NCBI GenBank assembly: GCA_902363555.1
Contig: CABJAM010000022.1
Span: forward strand, 1 to 22,956
DNA length: 22,956 bases
Source of the DNA: Lachnospiraceae bacterium
Lineage (GTDB): Bacteria; Bacillota; Clostridia; Lachnospirales; Lachnospiraceae
Direction: 5' to 3'
The position numbers and the translations under genes are program-made. This document shows positions 13,368 to 20,410 of this stretch, one piece after another (within the stretch, counting starts at the first letter, position 1; the number at the start of each line of letters is the position of its first letter). Under the pieces are notes generated by a model, which was not told where the DNA came from, did no database searches, and saw only the letters and a program-made list of their open reading frames with translations.

Positions 13368-14115
13368 TGGCCCGGTAAAATGCTCTGGCAAATCCTGCCG
13401 GTGTAATAGCTCTGATAGCTGCACGGTCAAGCCCCATCCCCTCATACTCCGGCGGGCAGACTGGATTAGCCATGCCGCGCCCGTGCCGGTGGCCATCCTT
13501 ATACATGACCGCAAGCAATCCTGGACGATCCTTGGTAATCGGCTTAGGCTCCTTAAAATAACCCCATATATCTGTGGGCTTAATGCCAAAATCGCCAAAT
13601 TGCCACTGCTCAAAGGTGTAATGTGGCCGGCCTAAAAACTGCCGCATAAATCCCACTGGATTTTCCAAGGCCCAGAATGCCAGCTTATTATGCATCCGAC
13701 ATTGCCAGATTATCCGCAGACACGCTGACATCACATCGACGCCGGTCGCAAAATCGCGGGGCAATCCACCTTTTGCCAGGCTAAACTCCGTACAGGGTGG
13801 TGCTGCCAGAATCCCGTATACATCCTCATACAAAACCGTCAATGTATCCCGATAATGTACATCCTGCCGCACAAAATCCATTGCGTGGCGGCCAAACTCA
13901 ACCTTGGTCACATCATATACTGGCAGCGTTAGCACGTGGACGGAATAACCGGCATCCTTATATGGACGGCTCCATGATCCAGTACCGCCGCACAAATCCA
14001 AAATAATCTTATTACTGTTATCCATATCCAAAAGGAGCCGATGCATCGTTATGCCGGCCGGCAGCTCCGCCTCCTTTCCTAAATCGTCGTTTAGCTGCCT
14101 AAACCATGCAGCCAT
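13360..14115 (-). CDS. C5-cytosine methyltransferase-like protein
   Basis: A 251-residue protein with the motif order of C5 methylases: motif I-like DLCGGTGSWS (residues 40-49, SAM binding), motif IV PPC with candidate catalytic Cys108, motif VI-like ENP (151-153, usually ENV), and a C-terminal AITPAGFARAFYRA segment like motif X. It is short and has little room for a target-recognition domain, so substrate or sequence specificity is unclear. No restriction gene is nearby, which fits an orphan methylase used for protection from host restriction. The ATG at 14115 overlaps the upstream gene by 17 bases and has only a weak ribosome binding site; a later start cannot be excluded. Confidence 0.75.
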   Translation of the reverse strand: MAAWFRQLNDDLGKEAELPAGITMHRLLLDMDNSNKIILDLCGGTGSWSRPYKDAGYSVHVLTLPVYDVTKVEFGRHAMDFVRQDVHYRDTLTVLYEDVYGILAAPPCTEFSLAKGGLPRDFATGVDVMSACLRIIWQCRMHNKLAFWALENPVGFMRQFLGRPHYTFEQWQFGDFGIKPTDIWGYFKEPKPITKDRPGLLAVMYKDGHRHGRGMANPVCPPEYEGMGLDRAAIRAITPAGFARAFYRANR

Positions 14116-14272
14116 CTATTGTCACTACGACCTCACCATCGTGCACCCGGATAGCCGCTACCCAACCACTGGCATCAGTAATCATCAATCGCTTACCAAT
14201 TTGTTGGATGCTCACCACATCATCATATTGCACAATGCGTCGAGAATCTCTATTAACTATTTTAATATCCAC
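14099..14272 (-). CDS. Small hypothetical phage protein
   Basis: A 57-residue beta-rich protein with a GTG start six bases after GGAGG, reading VDIKIVNRDSRRIVQYDDVV at the N-terminus. It sits 12 bases after the DUF551 gene and overlaps the methyltransferase-like gene. The alternating hydrophobic pattern and repeated GW/GE turns suggest a small beta barrel. No family is recognised. Confidence 0.6.
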   Translation of the reverse strand: MDIKIVNRDSRRIVQYDDVVSIQQIGKRLMITDASGWVAAIRVHDGEVVVTIDGCMV

Positions 14273-14284
14273 ATCACACCTCCA

Positions 14285-14740
14285 TCACGCTCCCGGCATC
14301 AGTGTATCATTGTCCGCATATTTCCCAGCCTCCGCCAACATCTGCGGTTGGTACGGCTCCGGCCGCTCCATCCAGGCCAACACCATATAATCCATAATCT
14401 TCGGCCCATTGTACCAATGCCCTCTGCTATATGCGTAGTACCTCACATCCGTCACTCCACCCAGATCCACTGTCACCGGATACACATGGGCATCAAGTGT
14501 AATTGGATTAACACCATCCTTCGGCAGCCGGTCCATAACAGGTATCCAGCCCGTATCCCGTGCCGATGGTGTGACCACAGGTGCCATCGTATCCTCGCTC
14601 TGCTCAATCGTGGCCGCCGGCATGACAATCTTATGTATTGGGCACAGATAATCTGCCGCAGGCTTGGTGCCACCGTTATACAGCTTGTATGTATAACCAC
14701 ATTTGGGGCATTGGTAGTGGTAGCCGATAATCTTTTTCAT
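14285..14740 (-). CDS. DUF551 protein with N-terminal zinc ribbon
   Basis: A 151-residue protein. Residues about 10-37 hold CPKCG and CPIHK, a likely zinc ribbon; residues about 64-131 hold the DUF551 pattern starting GWIPVMDRLP and ending VLAWMERPEPY. DUF551 occurs in phage and prophage accessory regions and has no settled role. The ATG lies after AGGATGAGGTGAG. Confidence 0.75.
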   Translation of the reverse strand: MKKIIGYHYQCPKCGYTYKLYNGGTKPAADYLCPIHKIVMPAATIEQSEDTMAPVVTPSARDTGWIPVMDRLPKDGVNPITLDAHVYPVTVDLGGVTDVRYYAYSRGHWYNGPKIMDYMVLAWMERPEPYQPQMLAEAGKYADNDTLMPGA

Positions 14741-14758
14741 AATCTCACCTCATCCTGT

Positions 14759-14884
14759 TTAACTGATAAAATCCATCAATACATCTTTCAGCATATCCTG
14801 GTCCATATATTGTATGGCCTCGATCACTTCATCACTCGCAAGCATTATCGCATCAACGATCTGGTCAATAGTATACTTATCCAT
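14759..14884 (-). CDS. Very small acidic protein
   Basis: A 41-residue acidic helical protein (MDKYTIDQIVDAIMLASDEV ...). The ATG follows GGAGG, which lies within the last codons of the sigma-like gene, so it would be co-translated. No family is recognised. The acidic amphipathic helix would suit a protein-binding inhibitor or anti-factor, which is only a guess. Confidence 0.5.
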   Translation of the reverse strand: MDKYTIDQIVDAIMLASDEVIEAIQYMDQDMLKDVLMDFIS

Positions 14885-14889
14885 CTATT

Positions 14890-15411
14890 TCATACCTCCG
14901 TATACTGTTTAACGTTTAATCGGCTCCGGATCCGTTTTAATGTCTGACCGACGGCAGAGTTTGATATACCAAGTGTTCCACACACCTCTCGCCACATATG
15001 CCCGTTGGCCAGCATTATCACAATCTGCTTTTCCCTTGGTTTCAACTCTGATAGGAGCTGTCCGGCAAGGACCGACGTAATTGATGCATCTTCCGGGTCG
15101 ACACCTTTATCAGCAAACATTTCAAGATATTCCGTATCATCCCGCATTATAGCGTTGTAATGCAGCACGTCCTTTTCGTTCCTTCGGATTTTACGGTCCT
15201 CGGTACGCAACTGCGCAATCAGCGCCCATTCGATATATTTACAGGCGCAGGTACTAAATGCTCCGCGCTCAGGCTCATAGCTCATTGCTGCCTTACATAA
15301 TGCGATGGCTGCCACATCGTAATAATCGTTTTCCGGCAGATGCATTTTATTCAATATATGGTAGATTAGGTTATGATTGCTTTCCACCATCCTGCATTGT
15401 TCGTCCGTCAT
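14890..15411 (-). CDS. Sigma-70-like factor
   Basis: A 173-residue protein with two sigma-like domains: region 2 (about residues 12-70, with NLIYHIL, AAIALCKAAMSYEPERGAFS and EWALIAQLR) and region 4 (about 122-166, LKPREKQIVIMLANGH followed by the HTH LGISNSAVGQTLKRIRSR). Region 3 is absent, as in ECF-like factors. It probably redirects host RNA polymerase to phage promoters or regulates late genes. The ATG follows GGGGAGG at about eight bases. It overlaps the upstream ribbon gene by 41 bases. Confidence 0.85.
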   Translation of the reverse strand: MTDEQCRMVESNHNLIYHILNKMHLPENDYYDVAAIALCKAAMSYEPERGAFSTCACKYIEWALIAQLRTEDRKIRRNEKDVLHYNAIMRDDTEYLEMFADKGVDPEDASITSVLAGQLLSELKPREKQIVIMLANGHMWREVCGTLGISNSAVGQTLKRIRSRLNVKQYTEV

Positions 15412-15559
15412 TCAGATTCCTCCCCGGCATACAGCCAAAATGTATATACAACTCTGTTCTCCTCCGCGTCCTGATATACACACAATCGCCTTCGATTGGT
15501 TTTTCGCATACATAGCAGGTATGTATAGCAGTTCCCTTTTCATTATTCTTTTTATCCAT
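15371..15559 (-). CDS. Small cysteine-containing protein
   Basis: A 62-residue basic protein with CYVC near residue 16 and a later HFGC near residue 43, a possible zinc-binding fold (IHTCYVCEKPIEGD ... YIHFGCMPG). The ATG at 15559 follows AAAGGAG at eight bases; the TTG at 15565 lies within the spacer. Function unknown; probably a treble-clef or ribbon-type binder. Confidence 0.6.
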   Translation of the reverse strand: MDKKNNEKGTAIHTCYVCEKPIEGDCVYIRTRRRTELYIHFGCMPGRNLNDGRTMQDGGKQS

Positions 15560-15572
15560 ACTCAAAACTCCT

Positions 15573-15929
15573 TTACTGCATTACTACAATCCCGCAGTTA
15601 TCACACCTTGCATGTAAATGCCCATTATATGACGCTCTGGACGCATAAGCTTGACCGCCACATATAGGACAATCAAATTCCTTTTGACTGCCCGGCTTTA
15701 AACCTTCATTTGCTGCCATGACAAATCTCATACGGGATTCCATTGCCTTGTCTTGTTCTTCCTGACCCTTCATGTATTCCTCAAGCTCGATTATACTTGC
15801 CTGAATATCGGCATCGCGTTCCGGTGTCCATATCCTATGAAAAGCATTGATTGCCTTTTCCCAATCCGGAATTGTATTGTGCATTTTTTCTTTGCAATTA
15901 TTCAGAATCGCCATTACATGCTTATCCAT
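15573..15929 (-). CDS. Helical protein with C-terminal zinc ribbon
   Basis: A 118-residue protein. The first 80 residues are helical and charged (IIELEEYMKGQEEQDKAM), and the last 35 hold CPICGG and CDNCG, spaced as a zinc ribbon (residues about 88-113). It is the first gene after the candidate origin. AGGATTG precedes the ATG. Family not recognised; such phage proteins may act as nucleic-acid adaptors. Confidence 0.65.
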   Translation of the reverse strand: MDKHVMAILNNCKEKMHNTIPDWEKAINAFHRIWTPERDADIQASIIELEEYMKGQEEQDKAMESRMRFVMAANEGLKPGSQKEFDCPICGGQAYASRASYNGHLHARCDNCGIVVMQ

Positions 15930-15944
15930 AAAAACAATCCTCTC

Positions 15945-16155
15945 GTTACATGGTTTACAAAAATCGATTTAAGGTTACGTCCAATCCGTAACCGCCAGAC
16001 ACCGCATAAATACTGGGTTTAAACCACTTTTTAGTATACGGTTACAAAGTTACACGCGTTTTTCTATATAGGGCTATTTTTATTTCCGACTTTTGAAGAA
16101 AAAATAAAAGTATATAAGGCGTAAAAATGGGATGTAACTTTTGTAACTTGTAACC
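15945..16155. repeat. GTTAC-iteron cluster, candidate replication origin
   Basis: The gap 15930-16161 contains no gene but holds eight copies of GTTAC/GTAAC: 15945, an inverted pair GGTTAC/GTAACC at 15973-15993, two direct GTTACA at 16041 and 16049, and three TGTAAC at 16133, 16142 and 16149. The last two groups face each other across a very A/T-rich stretch (about 16060-16130, with CTATATAG and long A and T runs). Position beside the DUF927 ATPase and primase zinc finger fits an origin where iterons load the initiator; it could instead be an operator array. Confidence 0.5.
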
Positions 16156-16161
16156 CTCAGC

Positions 16162-18012
16162 CTATTTAAAAGGCAACTCCATCTGTTCCACATCAACAAA
16201 TCCATCTCTGTCCGCACCATCATCCAGCTTCAAAAACACACAACGGTACGAATTTCCAGATATCTTCTTGACCTTTGTTGGCTGACCGCTCTGCATCTGT
16301 ATAAGCCCTTTACGGCCAGCCCACGACAAGAACGACTTTTTAGAGAAATTTCCCTCCTTACAAAGAGCCTCAAACGCCGCATTATAGATAATCGCGTAGC
16401 CATCATCCAGTATCCCCCACTTCTCGATTTTCGTGTCCAAATCGAACCGTGAGGGGTTCATGGCCACCTTATCCAGCAAAAAACGATAGCAGCGCTCGTT
16501 GTCGGAAATCTCATTGCGATCCATCAGTACACGCTTGGCTTCGTCAATGGATATGTATTGTCCGTCCTTGAAAAGATAATCCGTGGCAATCCGGTCCGCC
16601 GTCAGAACAATCGATAATGAGATACTCTGTTTCTGCGTCTTCTCATCATCAAAGATCTGGCGCTGGACATCCTCCTGAATTGATCGGATCGTATCCACAC
16701 CGATATCCTTCAACACCTGCACAAACTCTTTCCCGGCAAAACCATAGTTACTTTTCAGCAGCTCCAACGCATGTTGTGGATCCTCATAGACATTCTGACC
16801 ACATTCTAGCTCCAGGATACGGTTAATAGCTCCTCCCTGACTCACATACGAATTTAGCGGCCGCTCCCCGTTTGTCAGAACACAGTTCCGCCAGCGATTC
16901 TCCCGGTTCATTCCAAGTTCCTTGTTTGACCTGCTCTTGCCCTTGCCTGAGCAGAGGTCATAAACGATCCCTTCAAAGTTATCCCTGATTTTGGCAGATA
17001 CCTTGCTCGTGTCATCTAAAATCATTGGCAGATTATTAAGCAAGTCTGCCCTGGCTTCAAGGGCAACATCACTTGTCTTGAAATCACCTATATAGCGGCT
17101 CTCGTCGGGGTCCGCCCATATGGAACATGCCAGCATCAATGTTATACTCTTTCCGCCGCCAGTCTCTCCCCACAGATCAACAATGTACGGCAGGCCACCT
17201 AACAGTCCTACGAGTACGCTCGAAAAAGATGCCGCCAACATAAACTTGATCTCGATACGGCCGGTACGCCTCAGGTCGCTCACATAATCAAACCACCGGT
17301 TCCGGCTGCCATGCTCACCGATGCTCTCAAATATCTGTTTAAAACGGGAATCGCCATCAAAGATGATATCCGTGTCGTATGGCAGGAAATCCCCCTGTAT
17401 CCATCCCAGCTTGGAGCTGGAATATTGGACCTGTATATCATCGTCATTGGCGTTTTCTACATCCGCCAGATACTTTACAAGCAACTTGGCATTCTCGCTG
17501 GTGACGGCGATGCCACGGCCTGACAAGGCCACGATCTTGTTAGCAGAGGTAATCAACACTTTGGGTACAATGATCTCTGTCCATTTCCGGTTACGCTTGT
17601 AAGCAAGCTTGATCTGTTCCTCTCCTGTTTCCAGATTTCTCAGGCGCTCCACCGGCAAGATCGGGTGATAACAAGCCACCTGCTCCACAGAGCCAGAGGT
17701 CTGCGAATATATACCGCTATCACTGGCAATCCATGACCCGCAGTACATCCGGTCGTATGGACCTTCAAAGTTTGTCCAGTTGTTCAGCATTATCGGCTTC
17801 TGTTGACGCTGCTGCCGCTGCATCTCCCGCTCCACCCTTTTGTAGGCGGATACAAGCTGCTCAAACTTTTTCTTGACCCCCAGCTCGTCCGCCCGGTCCG
17901 TGAGGGATAGCAGGAGCCGGGCTTTATATATCTCATCCTCCTGCGCAAAGACCTCTGTCAATACATCATCTGACAGTATCGTCTCTGCTGTCAGGCGGTT
18001 TAATGGCTCCAT
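16162..18012 (-). CDS. DUF927-type replicative ATPase/helicase
   Basis: A 616-residue protein. Its central part matches DUF927: PIMLNNWTNFEGP near residue 74, Walker A GETGGGKS at 282-289, and a Walker B-like LPMILDD about 45 residues later. A C-terminal region (FSKKSFLSWAGRKGLI) looks like a winged helix. DUF927 proteins of phages and integrated elements act as primase-associated helicases. The ATG at 18012 is chosen because GAGGTGATG precedes it; a start at 18030 has no ribosome binding site. It directly follows the primase fragment, and the candidate origin follows it. Confidence 0.85.
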   Translation of the reverse strand: MEPLNRLTAETILSDDVLTEVFAQEDEIYKARLLLSLTDRADELGVKKKFEQLVSAYKRVEREMQRQQRQQKPIMLNNWTNFEGPYDRMYCGSWIASDSGIYSQTSGSVEQVACYHPILPVERLRNLETGEEQIKLAYKRNRKWTEIIVPKVLITSANKIVALSGRGIAVTSENAKLLVKYLADVENANDDDIQVQYSSSKLGWIQGDFLPYDTDIIFDGDSRFKQIFESIGEHGSRNRWFDYVSDLRRTGRIEIKFMLAASFSSVLVGLLGGLPYIVDLWGETGGGKSITLMLACSIWADPDESRYIGDFKTSDVALEARADLLNNLPMILDDTSKVSAKIRDNFEGIVYDLCSGKGKSRSNKELGMNRENRWRNCVLTNGERPLNSYVSQGGAINRILELECGQNVYEDPQHALELLKSNYGFAGKEFVQVLKDIGVDTIRSIQEDVQRQIFDDEKTQKQSISLSIVLTADRIATDYLFKDGQYISIDEAKRVLMDRNEISDNERCYRFLLDKVAMNPSRFDLDTKIEKWGILDDGYAIIYNAAFEALCKEGNFSKKSFLSWAGRKGLIQMQSGQPTKVKKISGNSYRCVFLKLDDGADRDGFVDVEQMELPFK

Positions 18013-18016
18013 GTCA

Positions 18017-18520
18017 TCACCTCGATTCATTTAATATATCATGCATATATAGTGCGTATTGCAGTTTGTTATAGACTTCACACCACAGGTCAGACAGTGG
18101 CATGAGTATCTTAAGATATAAGCGATACAGGCTTATATCATCGTTATTTGAGCATATACGGGTTCTTTTGTCGGCTTCCATACGTTTTAACGTTTGACGC
18201 TTTTTGTCGGCTCTGTAAGCCTTCAGATGAGCCACGTACCTGCTCTCAGTATCCTTGGCATAGGTTCCACCAAGGTGCTCATACGCCTGCTTAAAATCCA
18301 TATCGTCCATCATCTGTACAAACGTAAAGATATCCCCGTTGGCACCGCAGCCGAAACAGTTAAAGTCTTTTGCGTATATCTTTAAACTGGCCTGACGGTC
18401 GCCTTTGTGAAATGGACATTGGCAAAATCCAGCGCGGTTCGGATGCAGGCCATACATCCCAACAATATCAGCCATCGAGTACCGCTCTTTTATATCTTCT
18501 TTAGTCAATGGCGCCACCAC
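18017..18520 (-). CDS. DnaG-type CHC2 zinc-finger protein (primase fragment)
   Basis: A 167-residue protein with the CHC2 zinc finger of bacterial primases at the N-terminus: CPFH at residues 35-38 and CFGC at 55-58, followed by GDIFTFVQMM. It lacks the Toprim catalytic domain; the remainder is helical and basic. It may bind primase recognition sites for the downstream DUF927 protein or be an evolved fragment that needs host DnaG. The GTG at 18520 is favoured (GGAG seven bases upstream) and overlaps the ERCC4 gene by 20 bases. An open frame further upstream is antisense-like shadow of the nuclease gene. Confidence 0.8.
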   Translation of the reverse strand: MVAPLTKEDIKERYSMADIVGMYGLHPNRAGFCQCPFHKGDRQASLKIYAKDFNCFGCGANGDIFTFVQMMDDMDFKQAYEHLGGTYAKDTESRYVAHLKAYRADKKRQTLKRMEADKRTRICSNNDDISLYRLYLKILMPLSDLWCEVYNKLQYALYMHDILNESR

Positions 18521-19001
18521 CCAACAGCTCCACAATCCGCCGACCGGTATCCTTTTTATCGCAAAACAGGAACTCGCATCCATATTTCCGGCGCATCGTA
18601 CACAGGATTTTGTATAGAGTATCACCCTGCATGGCTTTTGTCCGTATTGTGACCCACCGGCCCGCATCCTGGATGCGTTTGACAGACCTCGGATTATCCC
18701 ACCATATGACATCCTCCAGCGTACGGATATCCTTTCCATGTTCCACCAGGAAGATGATCTTGATCCCATGCTCTCCGGCGCGTACGATCTCATTCCGGAA
18801 ACGTTCGTGCTGCTGGCAGACATTACTGCACAGCTCCGACAGGTTCTGCTTGCGGTCGATGACCAGCCGGGGATTATCATAATTCATGTAATCCCCGACA
18901 TAAAGTTTGGATATGAAGTGATGCACACCAAGAGAATCGAATGTCTCAATGATCTTTGTGATAGCCCTGGCCTTTTCCCTTGAATCTATCTGTATGTTCA
19001 C
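18501..19001 (-). CDS. ERCC4-type (XPF/MUS81-like) nuclease
   Basis: A 166-residue protein with the ERCC4 nuclease signature: DSREK at residues 6-10, GDY at 36-38 and VIDRK at 47-51, equivalent to the G-D-x(n)-V-E-R-K active site with Asp replacing Glu at 49. A later helical part follows. Such phage nucleases probably trim branched or flapped recombination intermediates with the ERF annealing protein. It starts at GTG, ten bases after AAGG, 12 bases after the SSB stop. Confidence 0.85.
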   Translation of the reverse strand: MNIQIDSREKARAITKIIETFDSLGVHHFISKLYVGDYMNYDNPRLVIDRKQNLSELCSNVCQQHERFRNEIVRAGEHGIKIIFLVEHGKDIRTLEDVIWWDNPRSVKRIQDAGRWVTIRTKAMQGDTLYKILCTMRRKYGCEFLFCDKKDTGRRIVELLGGGAID

Positions 19002-19013
19002 AACATCACATCC

Positions 19014-19439
19014 TTAATTAAATGGCAGCTCATCGTCGAGTCCATCCGGTATATTGTAAAAGCCATCATTGCCAGTGCCGAACCCCTGGTTGCCGCCGGC
19101 CGGCGCCGCAGTAACGCCGGAATCTTTCTTGCTCTCAACAAATTCGACGGCCTCGGCAACGACATCGGTGGTATACACCTTTACGTTGTCTTTATTGGTG
19201 TAACTCCCGGTCTGTATCCGACCAGTGAGCCCAATCCGCTGCCCCTGGCAGAAATATTTTTCGATAAACTCAGCAGTTTTCCCCCAAGCAACGCAGCTGA
19301 TAAAATCCGCCGTAGGCCCATTATCAGACTTAAACCGTCGGTCCACTGCAATGTTAAAACGCGCAATAGTTTTGCCGTTATCACTGTACCGTATATCCGG
19401 ATCTCTGGTAAATCTTCCAACTAATTGTACTGTATTCAT
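19014..19439 (-). CDS. ssb: Single-stranded DNA-binding protein
   Basis: A 141-residue protein with the OB-fold pattern of bacterial SSB: NTVQLVGRFTRDPDIRY at the N-terminus, ARFNIAVDR, FISCVAWGKTAEF and a GRIQTGSYTN strand, then a glycine-rich linker and the acidic tail DDELPFN that recruits partner proteins. It is about full length for a phage SSB. It sits between the ERF protein and the ERCC4 nuclease in a recombination operon, with GGAGGG before the ATG. Confidence 0.95.
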   Translation of the reverse strand: MNTVQLVGRFTRDPDIRYSDNGKTIARFNIAVDRRFKSDNGPTADFISCVAWGKTAEFIEKYFCQGQRIGLTGRIQTGSYTNKDNVKVYTTDVVAEAVEFVESKKDSGVTAAPAGGNQGFGTGNDGFYNIPDGLDDELPFN

Positions 19440-19448
19440 TATGCCCTC

Positions 19449-20204
19449 CTACATCTTGTCTGGTGTCATATTCAGCCGCTTCATGGCATTCATGAACTGC
19501 TCGACCGTCATGTTGTCCAACGCTTTGACATGATAGGTCGATAGTATCGTCTGCATGGTGAGGCCCTTTTTCTCAATCAGTGCCGTCAACGTATTTATCT
19601 TAGCCGCATCGATAAGCTCCGCCTTAGCCTCATCAACCATAGCCTGTTCCTTTGGCGGCTGAGCCGCCGGTTTTTGCTCCTTTGGCGCTTTAGGTTGACT
19701 AGACTTGCCCTTTGATTCGGCCTTTTGATTGGCTTCCGGATGTTCCAGCTCTGGCCGCTCCGAATCTGGATCAATCATGTCCTCTGTGGGGATACAAAAC
19801 ACCTGGAAGCAGGCATATTTATACGCAATCGCCATCGCCTTGTTAGTGGCCTTGTCACCAGTATCCAGCGCCTCGCCGATAATGATGGCGGTAACGTTGG
19901 AGCCGTCCTCTGCGAAAAATGTAAATCTAATCTTACATATCACAAGGGTCATCTTTGCCCCGTTACGCGTCTCGCCAACGATCTCCCGGGTCTGTTCCAG
20001 GATCTCGGGAACTATAAATACCTTGTTCTTGGCAAGCGCCGGGTGCAGTGCATTGAACACATCATCCACGCTGCGATATTTAAAGCCCTGCTGTTTATTC
20101 ACTTTATCTTTGGCCACAATACCTACATCAGCGATGACTCCACTGATCGCCCTGAAAATGGCTCCTGTCATCTGAGCAGGCTCTATTGTTTTTGTTTCTT
20201 CCAT
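19449..20204 (-). CDS. ERF-family single-strand annealing protein
   Basis: A 251-residue protein with the ERF superfamily core at residues about 10-140: QGFKYRSVDDVFNALHPAL, a beta-rich middle and the signature GEALDTGDKATNKAMAIAYKYA. A proline/lysine-rich linker (about 150-190) leads to a small C-terminal helical domain (TMQTILSTYHVKALDNMTVEQF). ERF proteins anneal complementary strands in phage recombination and circularisation. The next gene is SSB. GGAGGCAGAG precedes the ATG. Confidence 0.9.
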   Translation of the reverse strand: MEETKTIEPAQMTGAIFRAISGVIADVGIVAKDKVNKQQGFKYRSVDDVFNALHPALAKNKVFIVPEILEQTREIVGETRNGAKMTLVICKIRFTFFAEDGSNVTAIIIGEALDTGDKATNKAMAIAYKYACFQVFCIPTEDMIDPDSERPELEHPEANQKAESKGKSSQPKAPKEQKPAAQPPKEQAMVDEAKAELIDAAKINTLTALIEKKGLTMQTILSTYHVKALDNMTVEQFMNAMKRLNMTPDKM

Positions 20205-20410
20205 TACTCTGCCTCCTCGATAGTAAATTCAATACGGTCCAGGGATTGCATGATGATTTCGGATGCAATCTTTTTCGTGGGTACGCCAGATTCATTGCTG
20301 AGTCTGATCAGTGCGTTATACGCCTCGGCAGTCAGACGGACAACGGCCTGCTGACCCGGCTGCAATCCCGGCAGCTTCGGCACCGGGATATGTATCTTTC
20401 CATCTTTCAT
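20204..20410 (-). CDS. Small ribbon-helix-helix-like protein
   Basis: A 68-residue protein: a basic N-terminal strand region (KIHIPVPKL), then VRLTAEAYNALIRLSNESGVPTKK and a second helix IASEIIMQSLDRIEF, the pattern of an Arc/MetJ-type ribbon-helix-helix. Its stop overlaps the ERF start codon by one base. It may regulate the replication operon; this is inferred from pattern. Confidence 0.6.
   Translation of the reverse strand: MKDGKIHIPVPKLPGLQPGQQAVVRLTAEAYNALIRLSNESGVPTKKIASEIIMQSLDRIEFTIEEAE

Noticed and set aside
14051..14947. Plus-strand frame of 298 residues
   Set aside because: His/Ile/Arg-rich composition and antisense position to five minus-strand genes mark it as spurious.
18521..18880. 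Upstream in-frame extension of the CHC2 zinc-finger gene
   Set aside because: The extension is an out-of-frame shadow of the ERCC4 gene, rich in Ser/Arg/Trp; the GTG at 18520 has a ribosome binding site and gives the family's usual N-terminus.
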